NCBI GenBank assembly: GCA_028023455.1
Contig: JAQFVV010006255.1
Coordinates: 2,666,001 to 2,730,000 of the forward strand
Reading direction: 5' to 3'
DNA: 64,000 nt
Source: Epiperipatus broadwayi
Taxonomy: Eukaryota; Onychophora; Udeonychophora; Euonychophora; Peripatidae
Shown here: positions 45,201-57,736 of the stretch, one piece after another
Layout: each line of letters starts with the position of its first letter
Position numbering within the stretch: the stretch's first letter is position 1
Made by a program: the position numbers and the translations under genes
The notes under the pieces: model-generated
What the model was told of the DNA's origin: nothing
The model's input: the letters and a program-made list of their open reading frames with translations, nothing else
Database searches by the model: none

Positions 45201-45930
45201 GAGTTAGCAGACGAAAGTAGAAAAGTAGGTCTAAAGATAAATGTTAAAAATACTAAAGTAATGTTTAATCGATTTGCTCAAAATATGAAAATAAAGATTG
45301 ATTATGAAGAATTAGAAGAAGTTAACAGTTACAAATACCTTGGTCAGATTATTAATACATATGGAAACATAATGGAGGAAATTAATCATAGAATTAAACT
45401 TGGTTGGAGTGTTTTTGGTAGAAATAACTTGATACTAAAAGGAAATATGCCTATGTGTTTGAAAAGGATGGTTTTTAACAAATGTGTTTTACCAGTTCTT
45501 ACTTATAGATCTGAGACTTGGACACTTAATAGAAGAGCAATACAGAGACTTCAGACCACTCAAAGGAGTATGGAGAGATGTATGTTGGGAGTAACAAGAA
45601 GAGATCGAAAACGCAATGTATGGGTAAGACAACAAACAGGTGTTACTGACCTTATTGAAAAAATTAAAAGATTGAAATGGAGTTGGGCTGGTCATATTAC
45701 TAGACGAGATGATAATAGATGGACAATTGAAATTTTAAACTGGATTCCAAGAGATTATAAAAGACCCAGAAAGAGACCACATGTGAGATGGATGGATGAA
45801 ATAAGAAAATGTGCAGGGGTGTTGTGGAGAAGAGAAGCTAAAGATCTGAGAAGATGGATTAAACTTGGAGAGACCTTCATCCTGCAATGGATTGATAATG
45901 GTTGATGATGATGATGATAAATTGTAAATA
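42290..45930 (+). mobile_element. RTE-clade non-LTR retrotransposon, nearly complete
   Basis: A GC-richer 5' region (from about 42,290) precedes a single long reading frame with an APE-type endonuclease and a reverse transcriptase. It is followed by a very short 3' end with a TGATGATGATGATGA repeat (45901-45920). This short 3' UTR with a trinucleotide tail and a single endonuclease-RT protein are hallmarks of the RTE clade. The 5' boundary is estimated from composition; no TSD could be fixed. A degraded copy lies at 48.86-51.07 kb and a scrap at 13.5 kb. Confidence 0.9.
42918..45905 (+). pseudogene. RTE endonuclease/reverse transcriptase, one in-frame stop
   Basis: The protein nicks target DNA and reverse-transcribes its own RNA there. 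The frame spans 995 codons, broken only by TGA at 43671-43673, where relatives commonly have Trp. Likely starts are Met 1, 11 or 54; the endonuclease begins just after Met 54 (43077). APE-type endonuclease blocks: GNYNCRSL, GLCEVRRKG (catalytic Glu), VYAPTSSHSDE, MGDFNARIG and GSDHRLV (Asp-His). Reverse transcriptase blocks: KKGKAPGNDGL, KKGDKEDIRNYRPIS, FVDYEKAFDSV (first catalytic Asp), GVRQGDSISPKLF, YLDFADDVVVFA (FADD catalytic pair), KINVKNTKVM and YKYLGQII. The C-terminal part (GVTDLIEKIKRLKWSWAGHI, then RPRKRPHVRWMDEI) is typical of the family. Apart from the stop all key residues are present. Antisense frames over it are shadows. Confidence 0.92.
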
Positions 45931-48035
45931 TTTATATTATTAACAAAGTTTTTACGATAAATTTAAAAAAAAAAAAAGACAATGTAATTATGCAAAGCAG
46001 CAAAGTAATTCATTTCAGAATCATTAATCTCATTAGATTTCATTTCCTCTTGAGTACAAAATATTAAATATAAATATCCAGTAACATATAAAATCTGATA
46101 TTATAATGTATATTTTATGTTATATGTATAATACATATGTAACGAGTTATTTATATAGCGTTATGTATTGTAAAATATTCTACTTACAAAGTATAGTTAA
46201 CAATAGAAAACTATATCAAGTACAATGTTAATAAAAAAGAAAACATTTGGAAGCAAAATTTTGAATTAATTAGAATACTCTATGAAATTGATCTATTTAT
46301 TTAGAAATGACAAATAAATGATTTATTTATCAATTCTAGCTTGCATAATTTTGGTATAAAAAAAAATTCAAATGTATATCATTAATAAAATTTTTTTGAA
46401 GTAATCAAATTAGGCAATTGAAATGATTTATTTATAAAAGAATAAACAAATATCAAAATTACTAATTAAAAGATAAGTTATCTTTTAAATAATGCCTGAA
46501 AATTAGAATTCTTGGTATAAGGCCATCACAAGATACTTCCAGCAACATGTTGAAATTATGAATTGCAGTATTTATCTATTGATTTTATGTTGATTTTTTC
46601 TAATGCTTCATTTTTATTGTTGTCCTCATTAGAAATTAATAGCAATATATCACAGTTAATAAGAGAAAGCTAATAGAAAATTAAATAACAGATTGGTAAC
46701 ATTGTCAACATAGTCAATAAGATATTTTTGTCAGAGTAATTGGATTTTGATTTAAAAAAATAGGTTTATCAATTTATGGGATAATGATTGTATATCACTT
46801 TGTAATTTCCGTGTTAACTTGATCTAAAATAATCATCTTTCTTATTGGACAAATTTTGAAAATAGCTTCTTAAGTAATACTAATCTCAAATTTGTGTATG
46901 TAGTTGTTCCAATAATTTTATATCTTAATTATTTTAGGAGACTTCCATTAGATACATTGTGCAACTTCCACTAAAATATAACTCACATGTTTAAATTTTT
47001 TACTTTTTTTTTTAGTAGATCATCCTCAGTAAATTCTAAACAATCTTTAATGAATATCCCATCTGCTTTTGTCATTGATATAAAAAAAAAAAAAAAGAAT
47101 TAGGGCTGTATTACTTTTAGTTAGATTTCTAGATAATATTATTGTGTGTTGTTGTTGTTGTTTTTCAAAACAAAAATACTTGCTGTTTTTCTATGAATAT
47201 TTTTCTTTCTCGCACACTAGCCACTATGTGGCCTAATTTTTCTTCTTATAATGACATAATAGAATTATTTTTGTACATCTTTGCTTGATTAACGCGGTTG
47301 CTTTAAAGCTAAGATTGTAAAGAAATAGGATTCAGGTTACTCTCATGGGTATCTACATATTACATTTTGTGATTTGATCAGTATTGTCTCTTAATTTATT
47401 CATCATCAGATTAGTAACTTTTGATTATTAAGCCATACTTTTTTTTTTTTTTTACAAAGTTTTGGTCATCACTTGTTACTATAGTAATAAAACAAATCTA
47501 AATTGTGACAAATTGCACTATGAAGTTTGTTTATTTTTTATTAAGAATATTTGTAATAGTTCACATGAATATATATAATTTACTGATCTTTTTTTGGCAA
47601 ACTACAAGACAAATAAATCTGACAATCATTTTAGTAAAAGTTCTTTTGGTTCCTCTAGCAAACAATAAGGAAGATCTGCCACATGCCTTAAAAAATAAGA
47701 ATTATTGTTATCATAATAGTTCTTCAATTTATTATCATTTTGGATCTTTAAATTGTGTATTGAAATTATCATGTTACTATATGCATATTTATTTTTTGTA
47801 AATAAGCTTATTTTTAAATTAAACTAAACAATAGTTAATTGAATAATTGTTTCATATTATTTTCTTTTTGTTTAATAGGTTTTAGTTTATTAAATTTATT
47901 TACTTTTCATTATTTTACTCCTGCTGAGTTAAAACTTTTTGTTAAGTATTTATTAAGTCATCACAGTTTGTTACTTGAAAATAAATAATAATAATAAAAG
48001 AATATTGAAAAAGTTCACTCGCAATTTGCAATGGA
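45931..48035. other. AT-rich DNA, nothing recognised
   Basis: Spacer between the RTE and the next island. The 98-codon frame at 47505-47801 gives a hydrophobic, then Asn/Lys/Tyr-rich peptide that I cannot assign. It has no neighbours suggesting a gene. Confidence 0.45.
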
Positions 48036-48305
48036 AGTAAGTTAGGTGATTAAGGGATCACTTGCCACACAGGGAGACAACACTCCTTTTTCTCTCTCCC
48101 CTCTCCCTTTTTATCTTCAACTAAAAATCGTGCTTTTGAAAATCTGTTGGATCAGCATTGCTTTGGGGGCAGTGTCAAAAGCAAACCAAAGTAATGGCTG
48201 TGACCCTGTTATGAAGATGGCTCTTGTTGACAAATCATCTGCTGCTGTATCCCAATCACCTGATATCTTGCTGACTGGGGCTAAAGTTCAGGACTACTGA
48301 AGAAA
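48036..48305 (+). other. GC-richer island with an 84-codon ORF, unidentified
   Basis: The frame 48046-48300 ends TGAKVQDY, and its codons are far less AT-biased than its surroundings. The middle reads ALGAVSKANQSNGCDPVMKM. I do not recognise it. It may be an old exon, a processed-mRNA scrap, or the 5' region of another retrotransposon, since the RTE upstream also has a GC-richer 5' region. No splice sites can be argued convincingly. Confidence 0.3.
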
Positions 48306-48860
48306 AAAAATGCTGAAAAATTTATCACTTTCAAAAATACTGCGTTGTCTACTTATGAATATTTAAATGTTATTATTAATAATAAAATATTGTTGTTTTT
48401 TTCTATTGGCTGTCTTTTTTGAGTTGCATTTTAGACTTTGGAAAAGAATATCTTTATTCTTGTTAACTTCAAAGTATTATGTTGTAATCTTTGTTTTGGT
48501 TTTAAATTTTTTCTTTGCAGGTGTGTCTGTGATTAATTATTATGATTTCATATGTAATTTCTAATGTATATACTATGTCTAATTTTAAAGTTTATTTTTT
48601 TAAGAAAAAAATGTATTGTTTACTTTAACTTTTTTTAAAAAAATAATGTGTCTTTTGAAATCAATGCAAATAATAAAATAGCAAAGTATCTGGAAAGCCG
48701 TCATTTTTGGATTTTGTAATTTTTTCAAATATCAATTTCATATTTTCTTAATATTGAGTCTAACAATATAGTGTTTCTACTGAGTAATAATATTTCTTTG
48801 TTAAGAGTAAAAGGCTGTGAAAATACTGACAAATGTTTCTGTTGTGCATACAAAAATCAA
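48306..48860. other. AT-rich DNA, nothing recognised
   Basis: Leads into the degraded RTE copy. The frame at 48367-48564 is hydrophobic and probably chance. Confidence 0.4.
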
Positions 48861-51068
48861 AAGCTTAGTTATTTGAATGTGTTCATTTGTAAAGTTTTCA
48901 AAAAACATTTTAAAATTATCATGAGCATTTTTAATGCTAGAACTGTAAATGATTGAAAGATTAAAGTGCTATAGGTAAATTTGGTTATGGTGATAGAATT
49001 GAGAGAAGATACAGACTTGTGGAATTAACTGTACATTATGTACATTTTTTTTCAGAAGAATTCTAAATGAAAGTGCTCTTAGAAGCATCCAAGTAAATGT
49101 ACAGCAGAATTGGATTATATTTTGACTAATAATAAATATGTATTTATGATTGTAATGTTTTTAATAGATTCAACACCAGGAAATGATCATTGATTAGTGA
49201 GTGAGATATAAGATACATGCCAATACAAAGTGAGAGAGATGAAAATTATTAAGAAATACCATTTTAGTAGTTGATATTTCTAATCGTCAGAATCATTCCA
49301 ATCAATTTAAATTAGAATTTGTAAATCATTTAAAAATATTAACAAATTTTGAAGATGGTTCAGATTTGACTGTTATCAATAAGAAGATAATTGCTACTCT
49401 ATTAACAACTATAACAAAGTTAATTGGAACACAAAAGCAGCACAAGAATGTATAAAGAAAAGAAAGAATATGATTTTTTTTTTAAAAAAAGATTCATTAA
49501 GAGAATTTGAATATATAGTTTTGTAAAATGATATGAAAAACAGCTAATGATATAAGAAAATATAATTATGAATTAGCAAGAAAAGCTGTAGAAGATAATA
49601 AAAATTTAAAAAAGTATAAAACATCTTAATATTGGGAGAAAAGTTATTTCTGCAATAAGAGGAAAATCTGAAACTATTACTAAAAAGAGAAATGAATATG
49701 TGGAAGTTTTATAAAGAATTATATACTAGTAAAGAATAAGAAATAAAGTAATCCTAGAGTTATTACTCCTTCTGAATTTCCTAGCATTGTAAATGAAGAC
49801 ATGTAATTAAATCTATGAAGAAGAGAAAAGAAATGATGGAATTATTATAGATATTTTTTAAAAAAAAAAGCAAGTGCCAGATGATTGGAAGAATGCTGTA
49901 GTAATATTGATATTTAAGAAAGAAATAAAGATGACATTAAAAATTACAGACTCATCAATATTTTTTATTGTATATATTTACCAAGATAATTACAACTCAT
50001 CTATAGGTGATTTTGATACAAATTAACAACAACAAAAAAAGAAGCTGAATTTAAAAGTGTTTTAGTATAGTGGACAGAACAGATCAAAGAATGTGAGTTG
50101 CCATTATGCTTTGGATTTTAGATTAAAAAAGACATTTTAGTTTTCTAAGCATTTTTACAGTGATTAGAGCATTGGATCACTAAGATATAAATTCAGGATA
50201 TTGTTATATTTTGAAAAATATTTACAAAATGCATCAGCAGTGATTAGATTAGATTGTGATCCTAATAACATTAACATCAAGAAGGATGTATGACAGGGTA
50301 ATTCTATATCTCCAAAAAATTTTACATCAACTTTACAATAAGCATTTTGTGGATTAAAATGGAAAACTAAAGGAAAAAATAAATAAATGGAGATTATTTA
50401 AGTCAACTAGATTTTTCAGATGATATGGATGTTTTTGAAATGTTTCAAGGGTTATCAAATGGAAGTAAGAATTTAGGACTAAAGATAAATGCTAAAAAGA
50501 CTAAATAATGTTCAGTGAATAATTTCAAAAGAGGAAAATAAAGATTGATAATTATGAATTAGAAGTTAACAACTACAAATATCTTGATCAGATTGTTCAT
50601 ACAGAAAAAAACATAATTGATAAAATTAATTATAAAATTAAACTTTGATGGAGTGCTTTAGTTTTTACTATTGTTTATCATTTCTTACTTATGGGTCTGA
50701 AAAACAGACTTCAGATTACTCAACAAAAGTACAGAGAAATATATGTTGGGAGTAGTAAGAAGAGACTGAAAATGAAATTCATGGGTAAAAGAGCAAACAA
50801 GTGTTACTGATATTATTGAAAGAATTAATGAAAAGATTGTGGGCTGAATATATTGCTAGAAGAGATGATAACATATGGACAATTGAATTTTTAAATTGGA
50901 TCCCAACTATTTTAAATGATCTAGAAATGGATTGCATATGAGATGGATGGATGAAATCAAGGTAATTAGCAGTTGTGATATGAGAAAGTCTAGAAATTGG
51001 AAAACTGGATTAAACTCAGACTTTCATCCTACAGTGAATCGATAATGGTTGAAAATGTTGATGATGAG
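48861..51068 (+). pseudogene. Degraded RTE retrotransposon copy
   Basis: Aligns along its length with about 43,470-45,915 of the better RTE. Examples are KKHFKIIMSIFNAR at 48898-48940 (endonuclease GDFNAR block, with Gly-Asp lost), the ttggattatattttgactaa block (49109), the agattttgtcagatgat-type FADD region (about 50,408-50,425) and an end with tggttgaaaatgttgatgatga (51046). It carries many small indels and stops, so it is much older. It is 5' truncated within the endonuclease. The 61-codon frame at 48771-48956 is its only sizeable open piece. Confidence 0.88.
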
Positions 51069-54000
51069 TATTACCTGAAATATATGAAATTCAGCAGTGT
51101 AATACAATGCCTAAAGTTGAAATAAATTCTAGGATATATTTTGACAAAGTTCTCATCGGATAACTTCACTAATTTACATACAATAGTCTTTCTTCTTGTT
51201 AAATAGAGAAAAATGATAAAATAATATACATTGTTTTTTTTAATGCCCTTCTAATATAAGTTCAAGTAAACATTGTAGAATGTATTATTGCATGTTTTGC
51301 TTTTATCTAATGACATATAAAATGGCTGATGTACAGGAATCTATCTATTTGGAAAATGAAAATTAAAAAAATAATGCCATCAAATTTAATATTCAAAATA
51401 TTTTTTATTATAGAAAAAAATTCATTATCATATGCTTTAAAAAAAGTCAATGACCATTGTTCTATCATTATTATAATTATTAGTGTGGTTAAATTAAATC
51501 AACACCAACATCAATAATGTCATCTTTTCAGAAATATTTGAAATACCATCATGTTGATTTGTTCTTATGTTTCTATAATAATCATGCTTAATTGCAGGAA
51601 TAATTTCAGCAGGTCTATCATACATTCCTTTATTTCTCTCATCTTATTTCCGTTTATACAATATAATAAAGGCTAGTATACATTTTTCACACCAAATGGT
51701 CTATCTTGCTGCAGACTTTCTAATCTTAATGGTATTAAATTCTGCATTATTTTTTTAATTTTATCCAATGCATTTTAAAGCCAGTCCTATTACTGTTACT
51801 TTTCTGTTAATGACAGAATTTTATAATGGATTTCCAAAGGAAAAAATCCTGATAAGTCAATTGAACTCTTTCTCACCTGTGACTCAATAATTGCAAACTT
51901 GAATTATTAGTCAAATAATTATGCCCATTTATTAAAATTTTTATTTCATTCAACTCAGCTTTTTTTCTCTGTATTTTGAACTATTTTCAATAAACTTAAG
52001 ACAGTTTTTATATTTCTATTTTTCACAATTTTTAGCATAAGTCTGCATATCCTTTACTAGGTATGATGAAACTTTATGAGATGCACAAGATCCTTCATAT
52101 TCTGCCAAATAAACATATGGCTTATATTTTATTGAAATTGTGGCATATAAATTTCACTTGTAATAAACTACCAATGTAATAAGTTTAAGAAAGGTTAAAC
52201 TTTTTTCAAGCAAAAAGAAAATACAAAAATTTCTTTGGATGCTGCTGGCATTTGATCTGAACTCATATGACTATGAGCCAACCTCTTATAAATGAGCAAT
52301 CTCTTCAAGTTTTACTATCTGATTTTTTTAACTATCTAAAGATTCAATTTTTATTTTCAAAGAACATAAGCTTGGCATATATATTTAGACAGGTGCTTGA
52401 AATGTAAATTAAATTTAATGGAGAAAATCTCTTAATAATATTTTTTATTTCACTAGTAGTAGTACATCTTCTGCTTCATTTTCTTAATATTTTGACCTGG
52501 ATTTAAATATTTTCATTTTGATTTGTGAGTTACTGATTAATGACTAGTGTAAGTGTGAATTTATAATGTTGTGTCATCATTTTTATTGACTGGAACATGT
52601 CCAAGGTGAAACTTATTCATTACAACAACTGTTATATATTTATTCTTCACTATATTTATTCTTCACTTACCTGATAAGTAACCTAAAAATATTTAAAATA
52701 ATATGGAAGAATGTAATCTTGTGACTTACTGTTATTCTTTGAGTGTTTTTTTTATTTCTTTTAATACAATTTTTTGTAAAAATATTTGTTCAAATTGACT
52801 TCCTAAATTATGAAATGTCTTCATAGCTGCTTCTTTTTTATCAGAAGTAATTTTTTCATTATATTTCCAATAACATCGCAATATTAAAATTTACAAATGT
52901 TTTTGCAGGTATTGAATTTCCTTTCTTATTTGTGTATTTCAAACCTTGTATTTTTCAATGTTTTTGTGTATTTCAGTCTCATTTGGCATGATCACAACTT
53001 CTTTTAACTGTTACAATCAGACGACAAACAAATCCCAACAAATTCATAAACGTTTTCTTGAGCCAAGCTTTCTGATAATAAAGCATATTGAGGAATCATA
53101 TGATTCATCATTTTTTATATCCAAATAAATATTTATTTTATCCATCTTGATATAATAGTATATTATTGTTTTGTTTTTAAAATAACTGGCTCTTGATTTC
53201 TAACCATTTGACTTCTTTTTACTCTCTCAAATGGAAAAATGCTTTAAAAAAAATTTTTTTTTTTTTTGCGGACTTAGAAATAGTGAAAAAACAAAACAAA
53301 ATTAAAAGTCTTCCTTTTGTAAATGTTTTTGAAATACTTCGAAAAGTGAAAAACACGTTTGGACTGGTGTAATGTATTAAATGGACAGTACTTTGAAGAA
53401 GATTAATAAATAAACAATTTTTTTATAATAATAAATAAACAATTTTTTTCTAAAATTCCCATTATTTTGGGGTTTCCCCCATACATGCATGTGTAAACTA
53501 GTAAGGGTGTATTACACAAGTATGCACTTAAAATGTGTATGTGTGTAAGGTAAAGCAACTTGAATCTATGTAAAAAGAAAAAAACCCCACTTAGTTTAAA
53601 GTTGTTGTTTCTTATAATCCGTCTAATTTAAAGTTGTTGTTTCTTATAATCCATCTATTTAGCACTGATTTTCATACAGTTTCTTGGATCATTAGCTTTC
53701 ATTCTAAATATTTATCATTGAGTTAAGGAGGCATACCAGATGTTGATGATTGAAGATCTCTAGAGATGAAGTTTCAAATTCTTTGAAAATGCTGTTCATG
53801 GTTCACATGATACAGAATCAGGTTTTTCAGTTTTTTTCATGTCCATGTTTTTGTCTGCAGGTCTGTTGATTTTTTTTTCTTGATCTAGTTGCATAAATTT
53901 CTTGTTAGTTTATTCTTTCATGTGTGAATGTAAAAATTCTCCAATGTTATAATCATAAATTTCTTATTGCAGTCTTTATTTAAAGTGGCAACAAAATGCT

Positions 54001-54839
54001 GCTGCATTAATTGTTGAAATTAGTACATCTTCAAGTTTGCAGTGGTTCTTTCTTTGATCCATATGTTAAAGAAGTGATATGACATTCAGTGGTGTTCATT
54101 GCTGATATTATTCCAGTTGAAAGTAAGCTGTAAACTTTAAAAAAAAATTCAATATTGTTAGAAAAAGTGTGGTTTCATTGTACATACTTACAGAAAAATG
54201 AATCGAGAAAGCAAAATAAACTTAGTGTTGACATTTTTTTGAGATCTCCCACAAAGTTGTTAATCATTGGGTTGAAAAAAAAAACCCAAACTGAAGTTTC
54301 ATTCTTTGACATTCATAGTATTATGTTATTTATATGAAATTATTTAGAATTAAAAAGGCAATGTTTAATAATATTTCACTTAATTATATTGTTGTGATCA
54401 TAAAGACTTCTTATTTAATAACAGTGTAAAGATAGCCAAATTATGGAAATGTACATTACCAGAAACTAATCATGGAGTTAACTTTTAAAAAAAATAAAAA
54501 TTCTAATATATTAAAAAAAGAAAACATGCATCTAATTCTTTCTGTGTTTTTATATTGTAATTAATATGTAAGACTTCTTTTGCCAACATGTACTATGCAG
54601 ATCTATATAAACAGCATGTTATATGCAAATAACTTATAGTATTTTTATGGCATAGTATTTTTATGGCATGGGATGTCACATTTTTATGTGCAGTAATCAT
54701 TTTCTTGAAATAACCTGGCAATTCATTGAATAATACAGTACATTTTAATGGCAGAGATAGGGATCATTTAAACAAAAATTACAAGCACGAAACTTTTTTA
54801 GTTTATATGTATTGCATTTTCATCATACAAAATTTATTA
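51069..54839. other. AT-rich DNA with small duplications
   Basis: No gene recognised. Short tandem duplications: aataaataaacaattttttt (about 53404 and 53430), a 36-nt unit around ttaaagttgttgtttcttata (53596 and 53630), and tagtatttttatggca (about 54639 and 54655). Confidence 0.5.
52245..52310 (-). other. tRNA-Met-like fragment
   Basis: The minus strand reads gagattgctcatttataagagg (D-arm-like), then ggctcatagtc (a CAT anticodon arm), then tgagttcagatcaaatgcc (T-arm-like B box) at tRNA spacing. Several stem mismatches make a working tRNA unlikely. It is best read as a tRNA-Met-derived SINE head or pseudogene. Confidence 0.45.
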
Positions 54840-56395
54840 TTAAATGTATAATGCATGAAATCATCTCCCTCTTTTTTTGTTTTTAACAAAAGTACATTTA
54901 TGATAATAGCAGTTTTGATTTAACTGTTTCACAAAAATAAGCTGTGATAGTGCTATCTTATTTAACATTTTAGGCGACATGATAGCACTGCGTTAGCTAC
55001 TTTTCTTTGTTGTTTTAAAATGGTATATATGTTAAATTACAGGTGTGACAGGCTGCAACTTCTTTCTAAGAAGCTTCCATTTTTAGAGTATTAGTTTTAA
55101 AAAATTCCAAAAGATGTCAGCAGTATATAGACCTTTATGGACTTTTGTCTATGATTGACAGCACATTCTATTATCCTGAAAAAGCTATGAAGGATGTGGC
55201 AATTTGTGATTGGCTATACTGCACATAATGTGATTTTCAGTAATTATTAATCACTATGATGCAATATTTTTGTAAAAGACTTATTAAACTAAAAACTACA
55301 TCACTACAGGAGGTTTTTCTTTGAAAACATTTTATTTTAAAAAAGATAGTTCTCAGAAAGTATATGACCATAGATTATGTAAGCCTGAAATTATCACAGA
55401 AAAGTCATTAGAGTCCAAATAGAAAATCATTTTTGTAAAAACTGTAAGTGAAATATTTTAATAACAATTAATATTTTGACTTTTAGAATTTTTTTGTTTC
55501 TTTGATGATAACTAATTTTAAATATATCATTTTTAATAACATAAAATTTTAATATGTAATATTTTATTCTTCTAACTTTTTTGAATAAATATTATAAAGC
55601 CAATGGCGATGTTTACATTTGTTATCAGTAAGATTTTTAATTAGATACTTATTTTCACAATTTTAAAATATTAATTTTTTTGTGTTTTAGAATTTTAATT
55701 ATTAGAAGGTTTAAATATTTATAATATAGCCTACAAATAAAGATTCTAATATATATGAAAAAGATTTAATTGAACAAGAAATAATCTAACATGGCATTAT
55801 AGAAAAAATTTTCATCACTAGAGTCTATTCAAAAATTTGAGGATCAGATTGATAATGAAAGAATTAACTGAAATTAGCATTCATAAAGATTTTAATTTTA
55901 AATTCCTTGACAATATTTTAGCTAATACATATACAATTTAAAATTAATTATTAATATACAAACAATGCATTTTTATGCCTAATGAAGTTTGTATTTTTTG
56001 TACCATAATTTTTCAAGTTTGTAATAATGTCACCATTATCTTGTATATGGCAGAAATAAATTAGGAGATTAGATTTAAAATCTGGCAAGTCAATAATATT
56101 TTTAACTTAAATTTAATAATTATATTTATAAAGTTGATTATTAATTACATAATTCATGAAATCATTTCTTTTTCTCCCCCTTCCTTTTTTTTAACTGAAA
56201 ATACTTTAGATTTATGATGTAGCAGTTTTAATTTGTTGAGAAGTTTTAATTCAAAATTAGTTGACTGAATATTTTAGCTAATAAAGCACACAATTTAAAA
56301 TTAATTATTATTAGTGAAGTATAGGACCAAAATTTATTTTTAGTTTTATGCTGAATTAATTTTTTTTAGCACTGCACCTTTTTATGTTTGTGATA

Positions 56396-56430
<35 letters not shown>

Positions 56431-56570
56431 TGAAATAATTATAACAAGATTTCAGATTAAGCAAGTACTGTATACTAAATGATATTTTACACATATTTGG
56501 TAACTTTAATCATATAAAGTTGTTTATTAATTGTATAATGCACAAAATCAATTTTTTTTCTTCAAAATAA
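54840..56570. repeat. Degenerate long repeat, about 350-bp units
   Basis: Similar blocks recur: 'cacaatttaaaattaattatta' (55935 and 56288), a following region with ctgaaataa or cagaaataa, 'cataaagttgtttattaattgtataatgca' (56120, 56513 and partly 54840), then 'gaaatcatt...cttttttt' and 'tttatgatg(at)agcagtttt' (54897 and 56212). The order is conserved, so these look like two to three old, diverged copies of one unit. A (TA)n tract lies at 56397-56428. Confidence 0.5.
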
Positions 56571-57732
56571 TTTGCAATTATGGCAACTAAATTTTACAAT
56601 TATGATGATCATAATTTTGGCCACAAGCAATATACCATTAATAAGAATGATAACAATGAATGAATATATGGTTTGAAGCTAATAAACACATTTTAAAATA
56701 TAATACTAATACATTTGGTTGTTGTAAAGATACAATGTCTCAGTGCAATTAACTATTATAATTCAAGTACATTATTTGTTTTCCAGTTTTGTTTACAGAT
56801 TTTTATATTTGTTAACTATATTTTCAGATAGACAGTTGAATGAATGAATCTTGATAATAGCATGTGGCTCTTTCACTATATTGATGTGTAATATATTTGA
56901 ACATTGTGTGTGTATTGATATTATGTATATAATTATTTTAAAAAATAAACCAAGATATGATTATATAAAATAATAATTTTAATAAATACATGTTAATTAA
57001 AGCAATTTTTTATATAAATAAGAGATTGTGCTTTAATTATTTAGTAAAACTTACTGCTAACAATTTTACATTCACATTTAAGTAGACTTTTACTAATTGT
57101 TTTGCGGGTTTTTTAATATTCAAAGCTGAATCCATTCTTAGAAAATGGATAATTTTTTCTGATATAAGTTCTCTATAATAATTGAAAATGGATCATTGTG
57201 TTTCACTTTGTAATTGCATTATGAAGATTTGACAATATTTTATTTCAGAATTTTTATTTTTTCAAACTAAAAAAAAAAAATTATCACTTTATGTATAAAT
57301 TAGCAAAATTTCAAAATGTTTTAATCTTGATGCAGAATTGAATGCAACATTACAGTTTATACTAAATGGCACTATTGTTATTTTCTCCATAGCATTTAAT
57401 AATGGCAAAATAATGGCTTTTAAAAAAAGATACTAAAAGTTATTTTTACATTTATTGAAAATGTGTTTTTTAGTTATAATTCTAGTCCATAATTGTCATT
57501 ATGCTTTTTGTGAAAAATTAGAGTAAATAAAATGGCAGTTTCTTTAAACAAAATCAAAATTTTTAGTGGTCAGGTCCAAAATTTTCTTTTATTAGATCAA
57601 AATTATTCTTTATGTATAAAATATAATAAACAGAGATCCAAAATTCAAAAAACATTAATCATAAAAAACAATTTGCTAAGTATTTTTGGTACTGTATCCC
57701 TGATTCATGGTGGCATAGTGTTTACACACTTT
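56571..57732. other. AT-rich DNA, nothing recognised
   Basis: No supported feature. The 69-codon frame at 57532-57741 runs into the solo LTR and is probably chance. Confidence 0.5.
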
Positions 57733-57736
57733 ATAC

